A DNA stretch of 64,000 nt from Clostridia bacterium (GCA_017512985.1 JAFWEJ010000005.1:124001-188000); one strand, 5' to 3'. Numbered from the stretch's first letter, positions 23,168 through 32,526 are shown. Numbers and translations are program-made. Notes: generated by a model from the letters alone, not told the origin.

Positions 23168-24556
23168 ATGCGTAAAAAAGCTTTACTTGCCGTAATGATG
23201 GCCATGGTCCTGCTGCTGAGCGGCTGCGCCCTGGTCGTAAAGGACGAAGCAGTGGATAATGCCCGGGAGATCATCCGCATGGGTGACCAGGTAATCACCA
23301 AGGACAAGGTGAAGGAAGAAATCCAAAACCAGCTGGACAGCATGGCCTATATGTATTCCATGTATGGTTATTCATATGACGTGACCGATCCGGAACACAT
23401 CGCCTGGGCGCAGGAATCCGCGATTGAGGCCCTGAAGGAAGACCTGGCGCTGACCGCCAAGGCCAAAGAACTGGGCCTGGACCAGCTGACGGACGAGGAG
23501 ACGGCAACGGTCAAAGAAACTGCGCAGAAGAGCTATGACAACGCGCTCGACTATGCCAGAGACAGTATGCTCACCGGCACCGAGGGCATGGACGACGACG
23601 CCATCGCCAAAGCCGCCGCGGACAAGCTGACCGAAATAAATGTGACCCTGGACACCTATATTGAATCCCAGACCAAGACCGTCATCGACGATAAGCTGCG
23701 CGAATACGCCATCAGGGACGTAGCCGTGACGGATGAAGAGATCCGGGAGGATTACGACAAAAAGGTCGAGGCCGACAAGGAATCCTACGCCGAAAAGGCC
23801 GGTTCCTGGGCTTCCGCCGCGAACAACGGCACCGCCCTGTATTACACCCCCGCCGGCGTCCGCCGCGTAAAGCAGATCCTGACCAAGTTCAAGGACGAAG
23901 ACCAGACCGCCATCGACGACGCGAAAAAGCAGGTGACCAACGCCCAGAGCGCCGTCACCGCCGCTCAGGCAAAGATCGACGCCGCAAACGAGACGCTCGC
24001 CCTGGAAGGCGACACGGATGAGATCAAGGCTGCCAAAGAGGCTGCACAGGCTGACCTGGCCGCCGCAACACAGGAAAAGGAAGAAGCCGACAAGGCGCTG
24101 GACGCTGCCAACGAAGCAGTGACCGCCGCCCAGGACAAAGCTTTCGCCAACCTGGACGAAGAAGTGGACGCCATTCTGGCCTCCCTGGATGAGGAAGGCG
24201 CGGACTGGCAGGCCATCATGGAAGAAAAGAACCAGGACCCCGGCATGAAGAACAACGAAAAGGGCTACGCCGTGGCCGCCGATATGACCGGTTTTGACTC
24301 CGCCTTTGTGGAAGCCGCCATGGCGCTCGCGAAACCCGGCGATCATTCCGGCAAGGTGAAGGGCACCAGCTACGGTTACTACATCATTCGCTATGACAGC
24401 GATGAAGCCGAAGGCCCCGTCGCCCTGGATTCCGTGAAGGAAGCCATTTCCTCCGCCCTCCTTTCCACCAAGCAGACCGAGGCCTACAACGCCGCCAAGG
24501 CGCAGTGGGTTGAGGAAGCCGGCATCAAAGTCGACCTGAACGCCCTGAAAGACTGA
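23168..24556 (+). CDS. PrsA/SurA-like peptidyl-prolyl isomerase lipoprotein with coiled-coil insert
   Basis: 462 residues. A lipoprotein signal ends in the lipobox LLSGC (Cys20), so it is anchored on the outer membrane face. Residues 30-200 are a SurA_N-like helical chaperone domain. The parvulin domain starts VRRVKQILTKF near residue 235 and resumes with WQAIMEEKNQDPGMKNNEKGY, FVEAAMALAKPGDHSG and GYYIIRYD. Residues about 245-323 form an Ala/Asp/Lys-rich coiled coil placed between the first parvulin strand and the rest. It should help fold secreted proteins, several of which are encoded nearby. GGAGAG site and strong promoter. Confidence 0.82.
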   Translation: MRKKALLAVMMAMVLLLSGCALVVKDEAVDNAREIIRMGDQVITKDKVKEEIQNQLDSMAYMYSMYGYSYDVTDPEHIAWAQESAIEALKEDLALTAKAKELGLDQLTDEETATVKETAQKSYDNALDYARDSMLTGTEGMDDDAIAKAAADKLTEINVTLDTYIESQTKTVIDDKLREYAIRDVAVTDEEIREDYDKKVEADKESYAEKAGSWASAANNGTALYYTPAGVRRVKQILTKFKDEDQTAIDDAKKQVTNAQSAVTAAQAKIDAANETLALEGDTDEIKAAKEAAQADLAAATQEKEEADKALDAANEAVTAAQDKAFANLDEEVDAILASLDEEGADWQAIMEEKNQDPGMKNNEKGYAVAADMTGFDSAFVEAAMALAKPGDHSGKVKGTSYGYYIIRYDSDEAEGPVALDSVKEAISSALLSTKQTEAYNAAKAQWVEEAGIKVDLNALKD

Positions 24557-24568
24557 CCGAAGCATGAC

Positions 24569-24594
24569 GGGGATGCCGCAAGGCATCCCCTTTT
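24569..24594 (+). terminator. Terminator after the PrsA-like gene
   Basis: GGGGATGCC GCAA GGCATCCCC TTTT, a perfect 9-bp stem with T run; it separates the foldase gene from the DUF975 gene. Confidence 0.88.
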
Positions 24595-24619
24595 GCTTTT
24601 CTGAAGGAGATTCACCCGC

Positions 24620-25534
24620 ATGAACAATGCTTCCGCAAAGAACTCGCCGGCCTTTTACCGGTTCATTGCCCGGCGGGCGCTGAAGGGACACTGGCTGACC
24701 GCCCTTCAGATCGCGCTGATCGTATCCCTGCTGCCCATGCTGGTCCGGGGAATTTTCAGCTACACCTCCGGCGGCCTGAATACAGACCTGAACAGCATTT
24801 ATAACGCGATGCTGAGCGGGACTGTAGACTATCAGCCGGTCGAACAGTTTTTTCAGAAGTACAGCTCCCGTCTGTATCTCTTTGCCGGCCTGGAGGTTGC
24901 CGCCTTCCTGATCATTCCCTGCCTGTCGCTGGGAATGAACAAATGGTCCATGGACCGCTTAAGGGGACTGGAAGGTCCGGTGACGACGGTATTCTGCAGG
25001 GTCAGGCTGTTTTTCAGGGCCTGCGGGCTGGAAATACTTGTCGCCCTGAAAATCCTGCTGTGGACGCTCCCCGGTATTGCCCTGAACGTATTGGTTTACT
25101 TTGTTTTCGTACGGCTGGGCAGCAGCTTCCCCGAGATGCTGTCTGTCAGCACATATCTGATGGTATATGTTTACCTCCTTCTCCCTTCGGTCGTTGTTCC
25201 CGCGTTCCTGGCATATCTGCGTTACGCCCTGGCGGAATTTGTCCTGGCGGACAAACCAGAAACAAAGATCACGGACTGCATCCGCCGCAGCAAGAGCCTG
25301 CTGCAGGGCAACAAACGGCTCCTGGTCCTGAACGTCCTGTTCTTTCTCCTGCTGGAGTTTGTCAGTTCACTGTTCAGCGGTCTTCCCGGCGTCCTCTATT
25401 ATATGGTCGTGCTGCTGTATTCCCTGGTGATCAGCGTCTACTGGTGCGGTACGCTCTCCGCCATTTACCTGAGCCTGGAACATGAATCCATCAAAGAGCA
25501 GGAACCGGAACCCGCGCCGGACGAGCTGAGCTGA
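24620..25534 (+). CDS. DUF975 family integral membrane protein
   Basis: 304 residues with six predicted membrane helices: LTALQIALIVSLLPML, YLFAGLEVAAFLIIPCLSLG, ALKILLWTLPGIALNVLVYF, STYLMVYVYLLLPSVVVPAFLAYL, LLVLNVLFFLLLEFVSSLF, and LYYMVVLLYSLVISVYW. The motif around FVLADKPETKITDCIRRSKSLLQGNK, between helices 4 and 5, is typical of DUF975. The function of the family is not established. The start follows AAGGAG directly downstream of the foldase terminator. Confidence 0.72.
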   Translation: MNNASAKNSPAFYRFIARRALKGHWLTALQIALIVSLLPMLVRGIFSYTSGGLNTDLNSIYNAMLSGTVDYQPVEQFFQKYSSRLYLFAGLEVAAFLIIPCLSLGMNKWSMDRLRGLEGPVTTVFCRVRLFFRACGLEILVALKILLWTLPGIALNVLVYFVFVRLGSSFPEMLSVSTYLMVYVYLLLPSVVVPAFLAYLRYALAEFVLADKPETKITDCIRRSKSLLQGNKRLLVLNVLFFLLLEFVSSLFSGLPGVLYYMVVLLYSLVISVYWCGTLSAIYLSLEHESIKEQEPEPAPDELS

Positions 25535-25556
25535 TTCATAATTCATAATTATGAAC
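25534..25556. repeat. AT-rich AATTCATAATT repeat (two units plus inverted unit)
   Basis: ATTCATAATTCATAATTATGAAC at the end of the DUF975 gene: two direct TTCATAATT units followed by the inverted ATTATGAA. Confidence 0.6.
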
Positions 25557-25584
25557 AGTCAGATGCACTCTTTTCGTACTTTGC

Positions 25585-25613
25585 TTGAGTTGTATACACT
25601 TTCCCGATATAAT
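25585..25613 (+). promoter_or_regulatory. Promoter of the Re-citrate synthase-like gene
   Basis: TTGAGT, 17 bases, perfect TATAAT, 41 bases before the ATG. Confidence 0.65.
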
Positions 25614-25654
25614 ACACTCGTTATTCACCACCAGCCATCCCGGAGGAAGACGCC

Positions 25655-27049
25655 ATGCTGAGTTTTGACTCGACCACCAACCTGCTGATGCAGTCCAAAT
25701 ACCGCTACAACCTGCAGGACGTGGCGGAACCCAACCTGTACCGCGAGATCTATGACTATGAGCATGTCCCGAAGGTTGCCTTCAACCTCCGCCATGTTCC
25801 CATGCAGATGCCCGACGAGATCTGGATGACCGATACCACCTTCCGGGACGGCCAGCAGTCCGTCAGCCCCTTCACGCCCGAGCAGATCCTGCACCTGTTC
25901 AAACTCATGAGCCGTCTGGGCGGACCGAAGGGCATGGTGCGCCAGAGCGAATTCTTCCTCTATACGGAAAACGACCAGAAGGCGCTGCACCTGTGCCAGG
26001 ACGCGGGGCTGAAGTTCCCGGAGATCACCACCTGGATCCGGGCCAATGAAAAGGATTTTGAACTGGTCAAGCAGGCCGGCGTCGCCGAAACGGGCGTGCT
26101 GGTCTCCTGCAGCGACTATCACATTTTCAACAAAATGCACCTGACCCGCAGGCAGGCCATGGACAAGTACCTGGGCATTGTCAAATCCGCCCTGGAGTAC
26201 GGCATCCGTCCCCGCTGCCACTTTGAGGACATCACCCGGGCAGACTTCTACGGCTTCGTGGTGCCCTTCGCCGGTGCCCTGATGGAGCTGAGCCGCGAGA
26301 GCGGGATCCCGATCAAGATCCGCGCCTGCGACACCATGGGCTACGGCGTCAGCTATCCCGGTACGGCGCTTCCCCGCAGCGTGCAGGGTATCATCTACGG
26401 CCTGCGGCATTACGCCGAGGTGCCGTCCGAGCTGCTGGAGTGGCACGGCCACAACGACTTCTACAAGGTCGTTTCCAACGCCGCCACCGCCTGGCTCCAC
26501 GGCTGCTCCAGCATCAACTGCAGCCTGCTGGGCATCGGCGAGCGGACGGGCAACTGCCCGCTGGAGGCCATGGCGATCGAATACCAGAGCCTGCGCGGCG
26601 ACGACGGCGGCATGGACCTGACCGCAATCACCGAAATCGCGGATTATATGGAGCGTGAGATCGGCCTGGAGATCAGCCCGCGGCAGCCCTTTGTCGGCCG
26701 CCACTTCAACGTGACCCGCGCCGGCATCCACGCCGACGGCATGCTGAAGGACGAGGAGATCTACAACATCTTCGATACCGCGAAGATCCTGAACCGGCCC
26801 GCTTCCGTGGCCGTGGACAGCCGCGGCGGCACCGCGTCCATCGCGCACTGGCTGAACAACTATTTCCGCCTGACCGGCGATAACGCGATCGACAAGAGCG
26901 ATCCGCTGATCCTGGAAATGCGCAGGCGCGTGGACGACCTGTACGCCAGGGGCCGCAACACGGTCATGGGCGACGAGGAGCTTGAGATCATGGTCCGCCG
27001 CTGCGACCAGGACCGCTACGAGCGCCTGCTGTTCCATAAGAGCAAATAA
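25655..27049 (+). CDS. DRE-TIM metallolyase, probable Re-type citrate synthase (isopropylmalate synthase-like)
   Basis: 464 residues. The TIM-barrel motif WMTDTTFRDGQQS near residue 58 carries the catalytic Asp/Arg and metal Asp; WHGHNDFYKV supplies the metal-binding His pair; SINCSLLGIGERTGN and GRHFNVTRAGIHADG are conserved in the group. The length and the start MLSFDSTTNLL match my memory of the clostridial Re-citrate synthase group, which condenses oxaloacetate and acetyl-CoA in anaerobes lacking the Si enzyme. Isopropylmalate or homocitrate synthase is the alternative. No leucine genes are adjacent, which favours citrate or another acyl product. GGAGG site and own promoter. Confidence 0.68.
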   Translation: MLSFDSTTNLLMQSKYRYNLQDVAEPNLYREIYDYEHVPKVAFNLRHVPMQMPDEIWMTDTTFRDGQQSVSPFTPEQILHLFKLMSRLGGPKGMVRQSEFFLYTENDQKALHLCQDAGLKFPEITTWIRANEKDFELVKQAGVAETGVLVSCSDYHIFNKMHLTRRQAMDKYLGIVKSALEYGIRPRCHFEDITRADFYGFVVPFAGALMELSRESGIPIKIRACDTMGYGVSYPGTALPRSVQGIIYGLRHYAEVPSELLEWHGHNDFYKVVSNAATAWLHGCSSINCSLLGIGERTGNCPLEAMAIEYQSLRGDDGGMDLTAITEIADYMEREIGLEISPRQPFVGRHFNVTRAGIHADGMLKDEEIYNIFDTAKILNRPASVAVDSRGGTASIAHWLNNYFRLTGDNAIDKSDPLILEMRRRVDDLYARGRNTVMGDEELEIMVRRCDQDRYERLLFHKSK

Positions 27050-27056
27050 ACCAAAC

Positions 27057-27087
27057 CGGAATCCGTTTCTGCGGATTCCGATTTATT
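27057..27087 (+). terminator. Terminator after the citrate-synthase-like gene
   Basis: CGGAATCCG TTTCTG CGGATTCCG followed by ATTTATTT. Confidence 0.75.
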
Positions 27088-27125
27088 TAATTCATAATTC
27101 ATAATTCACAATTCATAATTATGAT
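27087..27125. repeat. AT-rich AATTCATAATT repeat, long tandem copy
   Basis: Three to four tandem units, with a final inverted TTATGA, just upstream of murG. The AT-rich tract may supply or overlap the murG promoter (TATACT at about 27125). Confidence 0.65.
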
Positions 27126-27177
27126 ATACTTGTTCCGGTGCAGATAACACCGGGTATTCGTGAAAGGAAACACATTG

Positions 27178-28239
27178 ATGAAGAAGATCGTTCTGACCGG
27201 CGGCGGAACGCTGGGCCACGTCACACCCCACCTGGCGCTGATCCCCCGCCTGAAGGAAGCCGGATACGAAATCCACTACATCGGCACGGAAAACGGCATG
27301 GAAGCGCCGAAAATGCGCGCCGTGGAAGGCGTAACCTATCACGCGGTCAAGAGCGGCAAGCTCCGCCGGTATCATTCCTGGCAGAACTTTACCGATCCCT
27401 TCCGGGTCATCGCCGGTGCGTTCCAGTCCGCCCGGCTGATGGGAAAGATCAAACCGGACGTGGTGTTCTCCAAGGGCGGATTCGTCGCGGTGCCGGTCGT
27501 CTTCGGCGCCTGGCTGCACCGGATTCCGGTGCTCTGCCACGAGAGCGACCTGACCCCCGGCCTGGCCAACAAACTGTGCAAGCCCTTTGCCAGCCGCTTC
27601 GCCACCACCTTCCCGGAATGCGCCGAGGCGCTCGGAAAGAAGGCGGAGATGACCGGTACGCCCCTGCGGCCGGAACTGTTCACCGGCAGCCGGAAAAAAG
27701 GCCTGGAGCTGCTGGGCTTTGACGGAAGCAAGCCTGTCCTGCTGATGATGGGCGGCTCCTCCGGCGCCCGGAGCGTGAACGCCTGCCTGCGGGAATCCCT
27801 TCCGAAGCTTTCCGCCTTTGACGTCGCGCACATCTGCGGCAAGGGCAACCTGGACCCGGCGCTGGACAATACCCCCGGTTATAAGCAGATTGAGTTCCTC
27901 GACGCGGACCTGCCGGACGTGCTCGCCTGCACGGACCTGGTCCTCTCCCGCGCCGGCGCCAACGCCCTGTGCGAATTCCAGGCCCTCGGCCGGCCGATGC
28001 TGCTGATTCCCTATCCAAAGGGTGCCAGCCGCGGCGACCAGATCCTGAACGCGAAGAGCCTGGAAAAGCGCGGCCTGTGCCATGTGCTCATGCAGGAAAA
28101 CATGACGGCCGAAACCCTCCCGGAAGCGATCGAAGCCGCCTGGGCGGACAAAGAAAAACTGGAGGAAGCGTTACGGAATGCTCCCCCCGCAAATGGTACA
28201 GATCGCGTTCTGGAAATGATCGAAGAGATTCAGGGATAA
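27178..28239 (+). CDS. murG: UDP-N-acetylglucosamine--N-acetylmuramyl-(pentapeptide) pyrophosphoryl-undecaprenol GlcNAc transferase
   Basis: 353 residues, GT28 fold. It adds GlcNAc to lipid I, making lipid II at the inner membrane face. The N-terminal Gly loop GGGTLGHVTPHLAL, the second loop FSKGGFVAVPVVFGAWLH, LCHESDLTPGLANK, the MMGGSSGARSVN loop and the donor-site SRAGANALCEFQALGRPMLLIPYP are all present. ATG 27178 follows AAAGGAA; a frame upstream adds only six residues. It stands alone here, away from other division and cell-wall genes; solitary murG paralogues of this form are known in Bacillota. Confidence 0.88.
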   Translation: MKKIVLTGGGTLGHVTPHLALIPRLKEAGYEIHYIGTENGMEAPKMRAVEGVTYHAVKSGKLRRYHSWQNFTDPFRVIAGAFQSARLMGKIKPDVVFSKGGFVAVPVVFGAWLHRIPVLCHESDLTPGLANKLCKPFASRFATTFPECAEALGKKAEMTGTPLRPELFTGSRKKGLELLGFDGSKPVLLMMGGSSGARSVNACLRESLPKLSAFDVAHICGKGNLDPALDNTPGYKQIEFLDADLPDVLACTDLVLSRAGANALCEFQALGRPMLLIPYPKGASRGDQILNAKSLEKRGLCHVLMQENMTAETLPEAIEAAWADKEKLEEALRNAPPANGTDRVLEMIEEIQG

Positions 28240-28242
28240 TAC

Positions 28243-28274
28243 AAAAAAGTTGTCAGGAGCCTGACAACTTTTTT
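28243..28274. terminator. Bidirectional terminator between murG and the SH3 protein gene
   Basis: A perfect palindrome AAAAAAGTTGTCAGG / CCTGACAACTTTTTT with a 2-base loop. Confidence 0.9.
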
Positions 28275-28277
28275 CTT

Positions 28278-28805
28278 TTACGGTTTTTCGGAGGTCAGAT
28301 AGTCGTTGCACATGTAGCCCTGGTATCCCTTGACCTCCACCAGCGACCAGTGCCTTCCTTTTTTGATGATGGTCACCTCGGTGCCGCCACGGAAGGATTC
28401 GATGATATCGCCGCCGTTAATGCTCGTGCGCAGATTCAGCCAGATGCCGCTGACGATATAGGCTGTCTCTCCGGTGGCGACGGCCTTCGCCGTCTGCTTG
28501 CCGGCGGAAGAAGCCGTTTTTTCACTGGCCGCCTGCTTTCTCCCGTAAGCCAGCAGAACGGTCTGCATATAGCCGGTCTTTCCGCGCACCTGGACCTTTG
28601 TCCACTCCGTTCCCTTCTTCAGGATCGTGACCGTGGTTCCCCGCGGATAGGCGTCCAGCACTTTGGCACTTGTGGAAGGCTTTTCCCGCAGCCGCAGCAG
28701 ATAGGCCGCGACCTTGGTGGTCTCCCCCAGCGCGGCCGCACTGGGCAGCAGCACCGCAAGGCAGAGGACCAGGCACAGCAGTCTGATTCCGATCTTTGGC
28801 CTCAT
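28278..28805 (-). CDS. Secreted protein with two bacterial SH3 domains
   Basis: 175 residues. Signal peptide MRPKIGIRLLCLVLCLAVLL, cleaved near AALG. Two SH3_3-type domains: LLRLREKPSTSAKVLDAYPRGTTV...WTKVQVRGKTGYM, and LNLRTSINGGDIIESFRGGTEV...WSLVEVKGYQGYM, joined by a Ser/Ala/Lys linker. SH3b domains usually bind peptidoglycan or mediate wall targeting; no catalytic domain is attached. The 218 bases upstream to the esterase gene hold no other gene. Confidence 0.8.
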   Translation of the reverse strand: MRPKIGIRLLCLVLCLAVLLPSAAALGETTKVAAYLLRLREKPSTSAKVLDAYPRGTTVTILKKGTEWTKVQVRGKTGYMQTVLLAYGRKQAASEKTASSAGKQTAKAVATGETAYIVSGIWLNLRTSINGGDIIESFRGGTEVTIIKKGRHWSLVEVKGYQGYMCNDYLTSEKP

Positions 28806-29023
28806 ATTTCATCCAACTCCTTCAACGCACGGCGGATTATCCCGCCGGAAAGCGGCTGTGTCACAACATCGTATTGATTGTTACGCAAACCGGAAGTTTC
28901 CTGTTCTGTCTGTAATATATCGGCCGGGCCCTTATCTGTCAACGGAAAGTGTGAAACGCATGTTTCGCGTTTCTTAATTTTTTGTTACGCCTGATCATTC
29001 CATGCTTTTTTCCATTTTATGTA

Positions 29024-30547
29024 TCAAAGTTTGCGCATTCTTTCCATGATTTTTCCGGAAATGAAGGCCTTGAGGGGCGTCAGCGGATCCGCGGAAGGCG
29101 CGGCGCCGTCCTTCAGGAACATCATTGTGCAGGGCTTTTCATCCGACCAGGTTTCCCACCGGGGCAGCTCCAGTCCGCACAGGTCCTTTCCGTTCGGATC
29201 GCCTGTCTTGATGAAGTTGCAGAAGTAGTCGCACATCTGCCGCGCCAGGTCGTAGTGGCGGCCGGTGAAGGGCCGCCAGCACTTGGCCAGCGTCTCAAAC
29301 CAGAACCACAGGTCCGAGGAATGGAAGGTACCCGGGTTGTCCCAGCCCGGCATGTCCGGATTGAAGACATAGGCATAGCCCTTCTTTCCCTGCTTCGCCT
29401 TTTCCGCGAGCAGGCCCTTGACCGTGCACTCAATGCCGCTGACCGGCGCGTATCCCTGGCCGGGCAGCGTCTCCTTCGTTTCCGGGAAGGAAAGGAAGGT
29501 TTCCGCGCCGTCGCCGAAGAGGCGCTCCGCTTCCTTTTTCAGTTCGTCACCGTTCTTCGCTTCAATGGTGTTCAGGAACTCGCTGCCCGTGTTGCCGGCC
29601 ATCATCACGACGTCCACGCATTCTCCCTTCCGGTACAGGCCGATCGGGTCCCCCGCGCAGAACAGGTCGTCCTGCACGGTAAAGAAGGGCACATGCGTTT
29701 CCATGTATTTCTCATAGCTGCGCTGCAGCGTCACCGCGTCCATCCGGCGGGCTTCCTCCAGCGTCTTCACGCCGAGAAAGGCGAAGAAGTCCTCGCCCTT
29801 CTTTTCCGCGTCCTTCAGCAGTTCCGGGCGGCCGATCTCCCGGCGCAGGTAGGGATCGAAGATCATGGCGCTCATGACCACCGCGTTTCTGAACAGCCCG
29901 CTGTTCGCCCTGCAGGCCACCTGGGACATCACGCTGCCGCCGCCCGCGGACTGGCCGGCGATCGTGACCTGATCCGGATCCCCGCCGAAGGCGGCGATGT
30001 TCCGCCGCACCCACTTCAGGCCCGCCTGCTGGTCCAGGTTGCCGAAGTTGGCCGGCGCGTCCGGCTGCTCCCGGCTGATCTGCGGATGGGTCAGGAATCC
30101 CAGCGCGCCGACGCGGTAGTTGACCGTGACCACGACAATTCCCCGGCGGGCGATGCGCTCGCCGTCAAACTCCATCTCCGCGGGATAGCCGCACTGCAGC
30201 CCGCCGCCGAAGAACCACACGAGCACAGGCAGTTTTTCATCCGCCTTTTTCGCGTTCGTCCAGACGTTCAGGTACAGGCAGTCCTCACCCATGGCGATCT
30301 CCGGGTCCACATGCCACTCCCGGCAGTAGATATCGTCTCCCAGCCCCGGGATCCACTGCATGGAGATCGGCGCGAAGCGGAAGCATTCCCGCACGCCCGC
30401 CCAGTTTTCGCAGGGCTGCGGCGCGCGCCAGCGGTTCTTTCCCGTCGGCTGCGCGGCAAAAGGAATGCCCTTGAACGCCGTGATCCGCGGGTCCGCCGCT
30501 TCAATGCCCCGTACCCAGCCGTTTTCTGTTTTAACCTGTCTCAGCAT
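29024..30547 (-). CDS. Type B carboxylesterase/lipase family protein
   Basis: 507 residues, alpha/beta hydrolase. Visible: GIPFAAQPTGKNRWRAPQ, the EDCLYLNVW signature, the oxyanion-hole region PVLVWFFGGGLQCGYP, nucleophile elbow GQSAGGGS near residue 195, and a His in GTFHSSDLWFWF near residue 405. No signal peptide, so it is cytoplasmic. It follows the beta-helix gene by 29 bases on the same strand and is probably cotranscribed; together with the divergent AraC regulator this suggests removal of acyl groups from imported plant-polysaccharide fragments (inference). Confidence 0.85.
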   Translation of the reverse strand: MLRQVKTENGWVRGIEAADPRITAFKGIPFAAQPTGKNRWRAPQPCENWAGVRECFRFAPISMQWIPGLGDDIYCREWHVDPEIAMGEDCLYLNVWTNAKKADEKLPVLVWFFGGGLQCGYPAEMEFDGERIARRGIVVVTVNYRVGALGFLTHPQISREQPDAPANFGNLDQQAGLKWVRRNIAAFGGDPDQVTIAGQSAGGGSVMSQVACRANSGLFRNAVVMSAMIFDPYLRREIGRPELLKDAEKKGEDFFAFLGVKTLEEARRMDAVTLQRSYEKYMETHVPFFTVQDDLFCAGDPIGLYRKGECVDVVMMAGNTGSEFLNTIEAKNGDELKKEAERLFGDGAETFLSFPETKETLPGQGYAPVSGIECTVKGLLAEKAKQGKKGYAYVFNPDMPGWDNPGTFHSSDLWFWFETLAKCWRPFTGRHYDLARQMCDYFCNFIKTGDPNGKDLCGLELPRWETWSDEKPCTMMFLKDGAAPSADPLTPLKAFISGKIMERMRKL

Positions 30548-30576
30548 GATTGTTTCCTCCTGGATGATTTAATTCA

Positions 30577-32475
30577 TTATTCTTTCACCGGTCCCGGGAA
30601 AACGGTGCCTTCCTGCTCCCAGGGCAGGTCCTCCGCCGCCCTGACTTTTCTGACCTTGCCGGGATCCAGGATCATCTTCAGCCTTTCCAGCTCACCCCGG
30701 AAGGCGAAGGGCCTGTCCTCCGCGGGCGCGAAGGAGAACTCCCCGGTCTCCTCGTCCACGCTGATGTCGAACCAGGCGTTCTGTCCCTCTTTGTCAAAGC
30801 CGCAGAATTCCTGCCAGGCCGGCAGGTTCAGGCAGACCTCCGGCTCCGGATACATCACCCGGAGGTATCCGCCGTGCATGCGCACATACAGGTTGCCCTC
30901 CGCCGTGTTGTCCCGGGTCGGGAAAACGATGGCCGCCTCCCCGCAGTCGTAGAAGATGTTGTTGATAATCCGCGCGTCCCGCGAGGTGCCGCCCCGCTCC
31001 ATGCCGTGCATCCGGAAAGGCACGGGCTTCAGGTAGTATCCGCTGTGGCGGCAGCAGCCGATCAGGTTGTGGACGATCCGCAGGCGGTCCGTCCCCTCCC
31101 CGTAAATCCCGTAGCCATTCACGACGTCGTGCTCCCGGAGCTTGTACCAGCCGGAGGAGCCGGGCTCCGCCGGCACCTTCGCCGGGTCGAACCGCCCCTC
31201 AACGTTCCAGATGACGTTGTTGTCAATCAGGTTGATCCCGTCCCGGGTGCACTCAATAAAGATCGCTTCCCGCTGTTCAATGCCGTTGATGAACAGGTTT
31301 CCCGTAATCCGGTTGTTCACGTTGCCGCAGTCCAGCCACAGATGGTCCGCGCGCAGGGTGTCCCGGAAAACGTTGTTCCGGATCAGGGCATCCACACTGT
31401 TGTGCAGCTTGATCGCCCCGGCCTCCCAGCTCAGCTCCATCTTCTGCCAGCCGGTGCCCTCGATGACGTTGTCCTCGATCAGCATCTTTTCCGCGTAGAG
31501 CCCCGCGATACCGCAGACGCCCGCGTCCTGGACGGTGCAGCCGCGGATGACGCTGTGCCCGATGATCTCGCCTTCCCGGTGCGTATGGTGCCAGCACTCG
31601 TTGCCCACGTCGATCGCCACGGCGTTCGTCCAGTAAACGGTGCAGTCTTCAATGATCCAGTGATGGCCCCGGAAGGCGGAGATCGCCCCGCGCTGGGGCA
31701 CCGGCGCGCCGGTGGCGGCGTGCTCGCAGACCAGGCCTTTCACCCGGATATAGTTCAGGAACGGGATGTCCGGCGCAAAGCACTGCTCCCGCACGGTCAC
31801 CTCGATCCGGTGATCCTTCGGATCCTCATCGTCCGCCAGGCGGAAATGCACCTTCTGGCCATTCGCCTCCACCCAGTAGGTGTTGTCCTCCCGGCCCAGC
31901 CCGTTGTACAGCGGCACCTGCTTCAGCGGTTTTCCGTCACAGAAGACGCATCCCCGCCGGTTCAGGTAGGTGGTCATGTCCGTTTTGTCATACTCGATGA
32001 ACAGCCGGTCGTGCAGGATGTTCACCGCGCAGAAGGGATTGTATCCGCGGAACAGGTCCGGGTCCAGGCTGTATTCCCAGATCCGGGGATCCCCCTCCGG
32101 CTCCGCGCCGAAGCCCCGGAAGATCATCCAGCCTTCGCTGGGCCTGAAATCCTTTACCTCTTCCGAGGCGCTGATCACCGCGTCCCCGTCGCCGAAGGCC
32201 TCATAGGAAATCATATGCTCCGGATCGGTACCGCCGCGGGCAGGCCTCACGCATTCCCGGTACAGGCCCGCGTGGATCAGCACCCGGGTGCCGGGTTCCG
32301 CTTCCTTAGCCGCCCGCCCGATGGTCCTGAAGGGACGCGCCGCGCTGCCGTCGTTATCGTCCGACGCGGCGGGATCGGAGGCGCTGACGTGCAGCTCCCG
32401 CGTCCATACCGTTTCTTTCTCCCAGAAGCCGAAAAGCCGCCCGTCCGGCAGCAAAGCCGACAGATCCTGTTTCAT
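30577..32475 (-). CDS. Right-handed parallel beta-helix protein (putative polysaccharide-active enzyme)
   Basis: 632 residues. N-terminal DUF1565-like strand-turn region ELHVSASDPAASDDNDGSAARPFRTI and GTRVLIHAGLYREC mark the first coils; the core shows beta-helix ladders such as SVIRGCTVQDAGVCGIAGLYAEKMLIEDNVIEG. This fold is used by polysaccharide lyases, pectinases and some glycosidases; no exact family or active site can be assigned. There is no signal peptide, so it would act on imported oligosaccharides. ATG 32475 follows GGAGGAG. It is the first gene of the pair with the esterase. Confidence 0.75.
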   Translation of the reverse strand: MKQDLSALLPDGRLFGFWEKETVWTRELHVSASDPAASDDNDGSAARPFRTIGRAAKEAEPGTRVLIHAGLYRECVRPARGGTDPEHMISYEAFGDGDAVISASEEVKDFRPSEGWMIFRGFGAEPEGDPRIWEYSLDPDLFRGYNPFCAVNILHDRLFIEYDKTDMTTYLNRRGCVFCDGKPLKQVPLYNGLGREDNTYWVEANGQKVHFRLADDEDPKDHRIEVTVREQCFAPDIPFLNYIRVKGLVCEHAATGAPVPQRGAISAFRGHHWIIEDCTVYWTNAVAIDVGNECWHHTHREGEIIGHSVIRGCTVQDAGVCGIAGLYAEKMLIEDNVIEGTGWQKMELSWEAGAIKLHNSVDALIRNNVFRDTLRADHLWLDCGNVNNRITGNLFINGIEQREAIFIECTRDGINLIDNNVIWNVEGRFDPAKVPAEPGSSGWYKLREHDVVNGYGIYGEGTDRLRIVHNLIGCCRHSGYYLKPVPFRMHGMERGGTSRDARIINNIFYDCGEAAIVFPTRDNTAEGNLYVRMHGGYLRVMYPEPEVCLNLPAWQEFCGFDKEGQNAWFDISVDEETGEFSFAPAEDRPFAFRGELERLKMILDPGKVRKVRAAEDLPWEQEGTVFPGPVKE

Positions 32476-32526
32476 GGAAACACTCCTCCGCTGCAACCGT
32501 TGTATTTTCCCTTTTATGTCAGTTCA

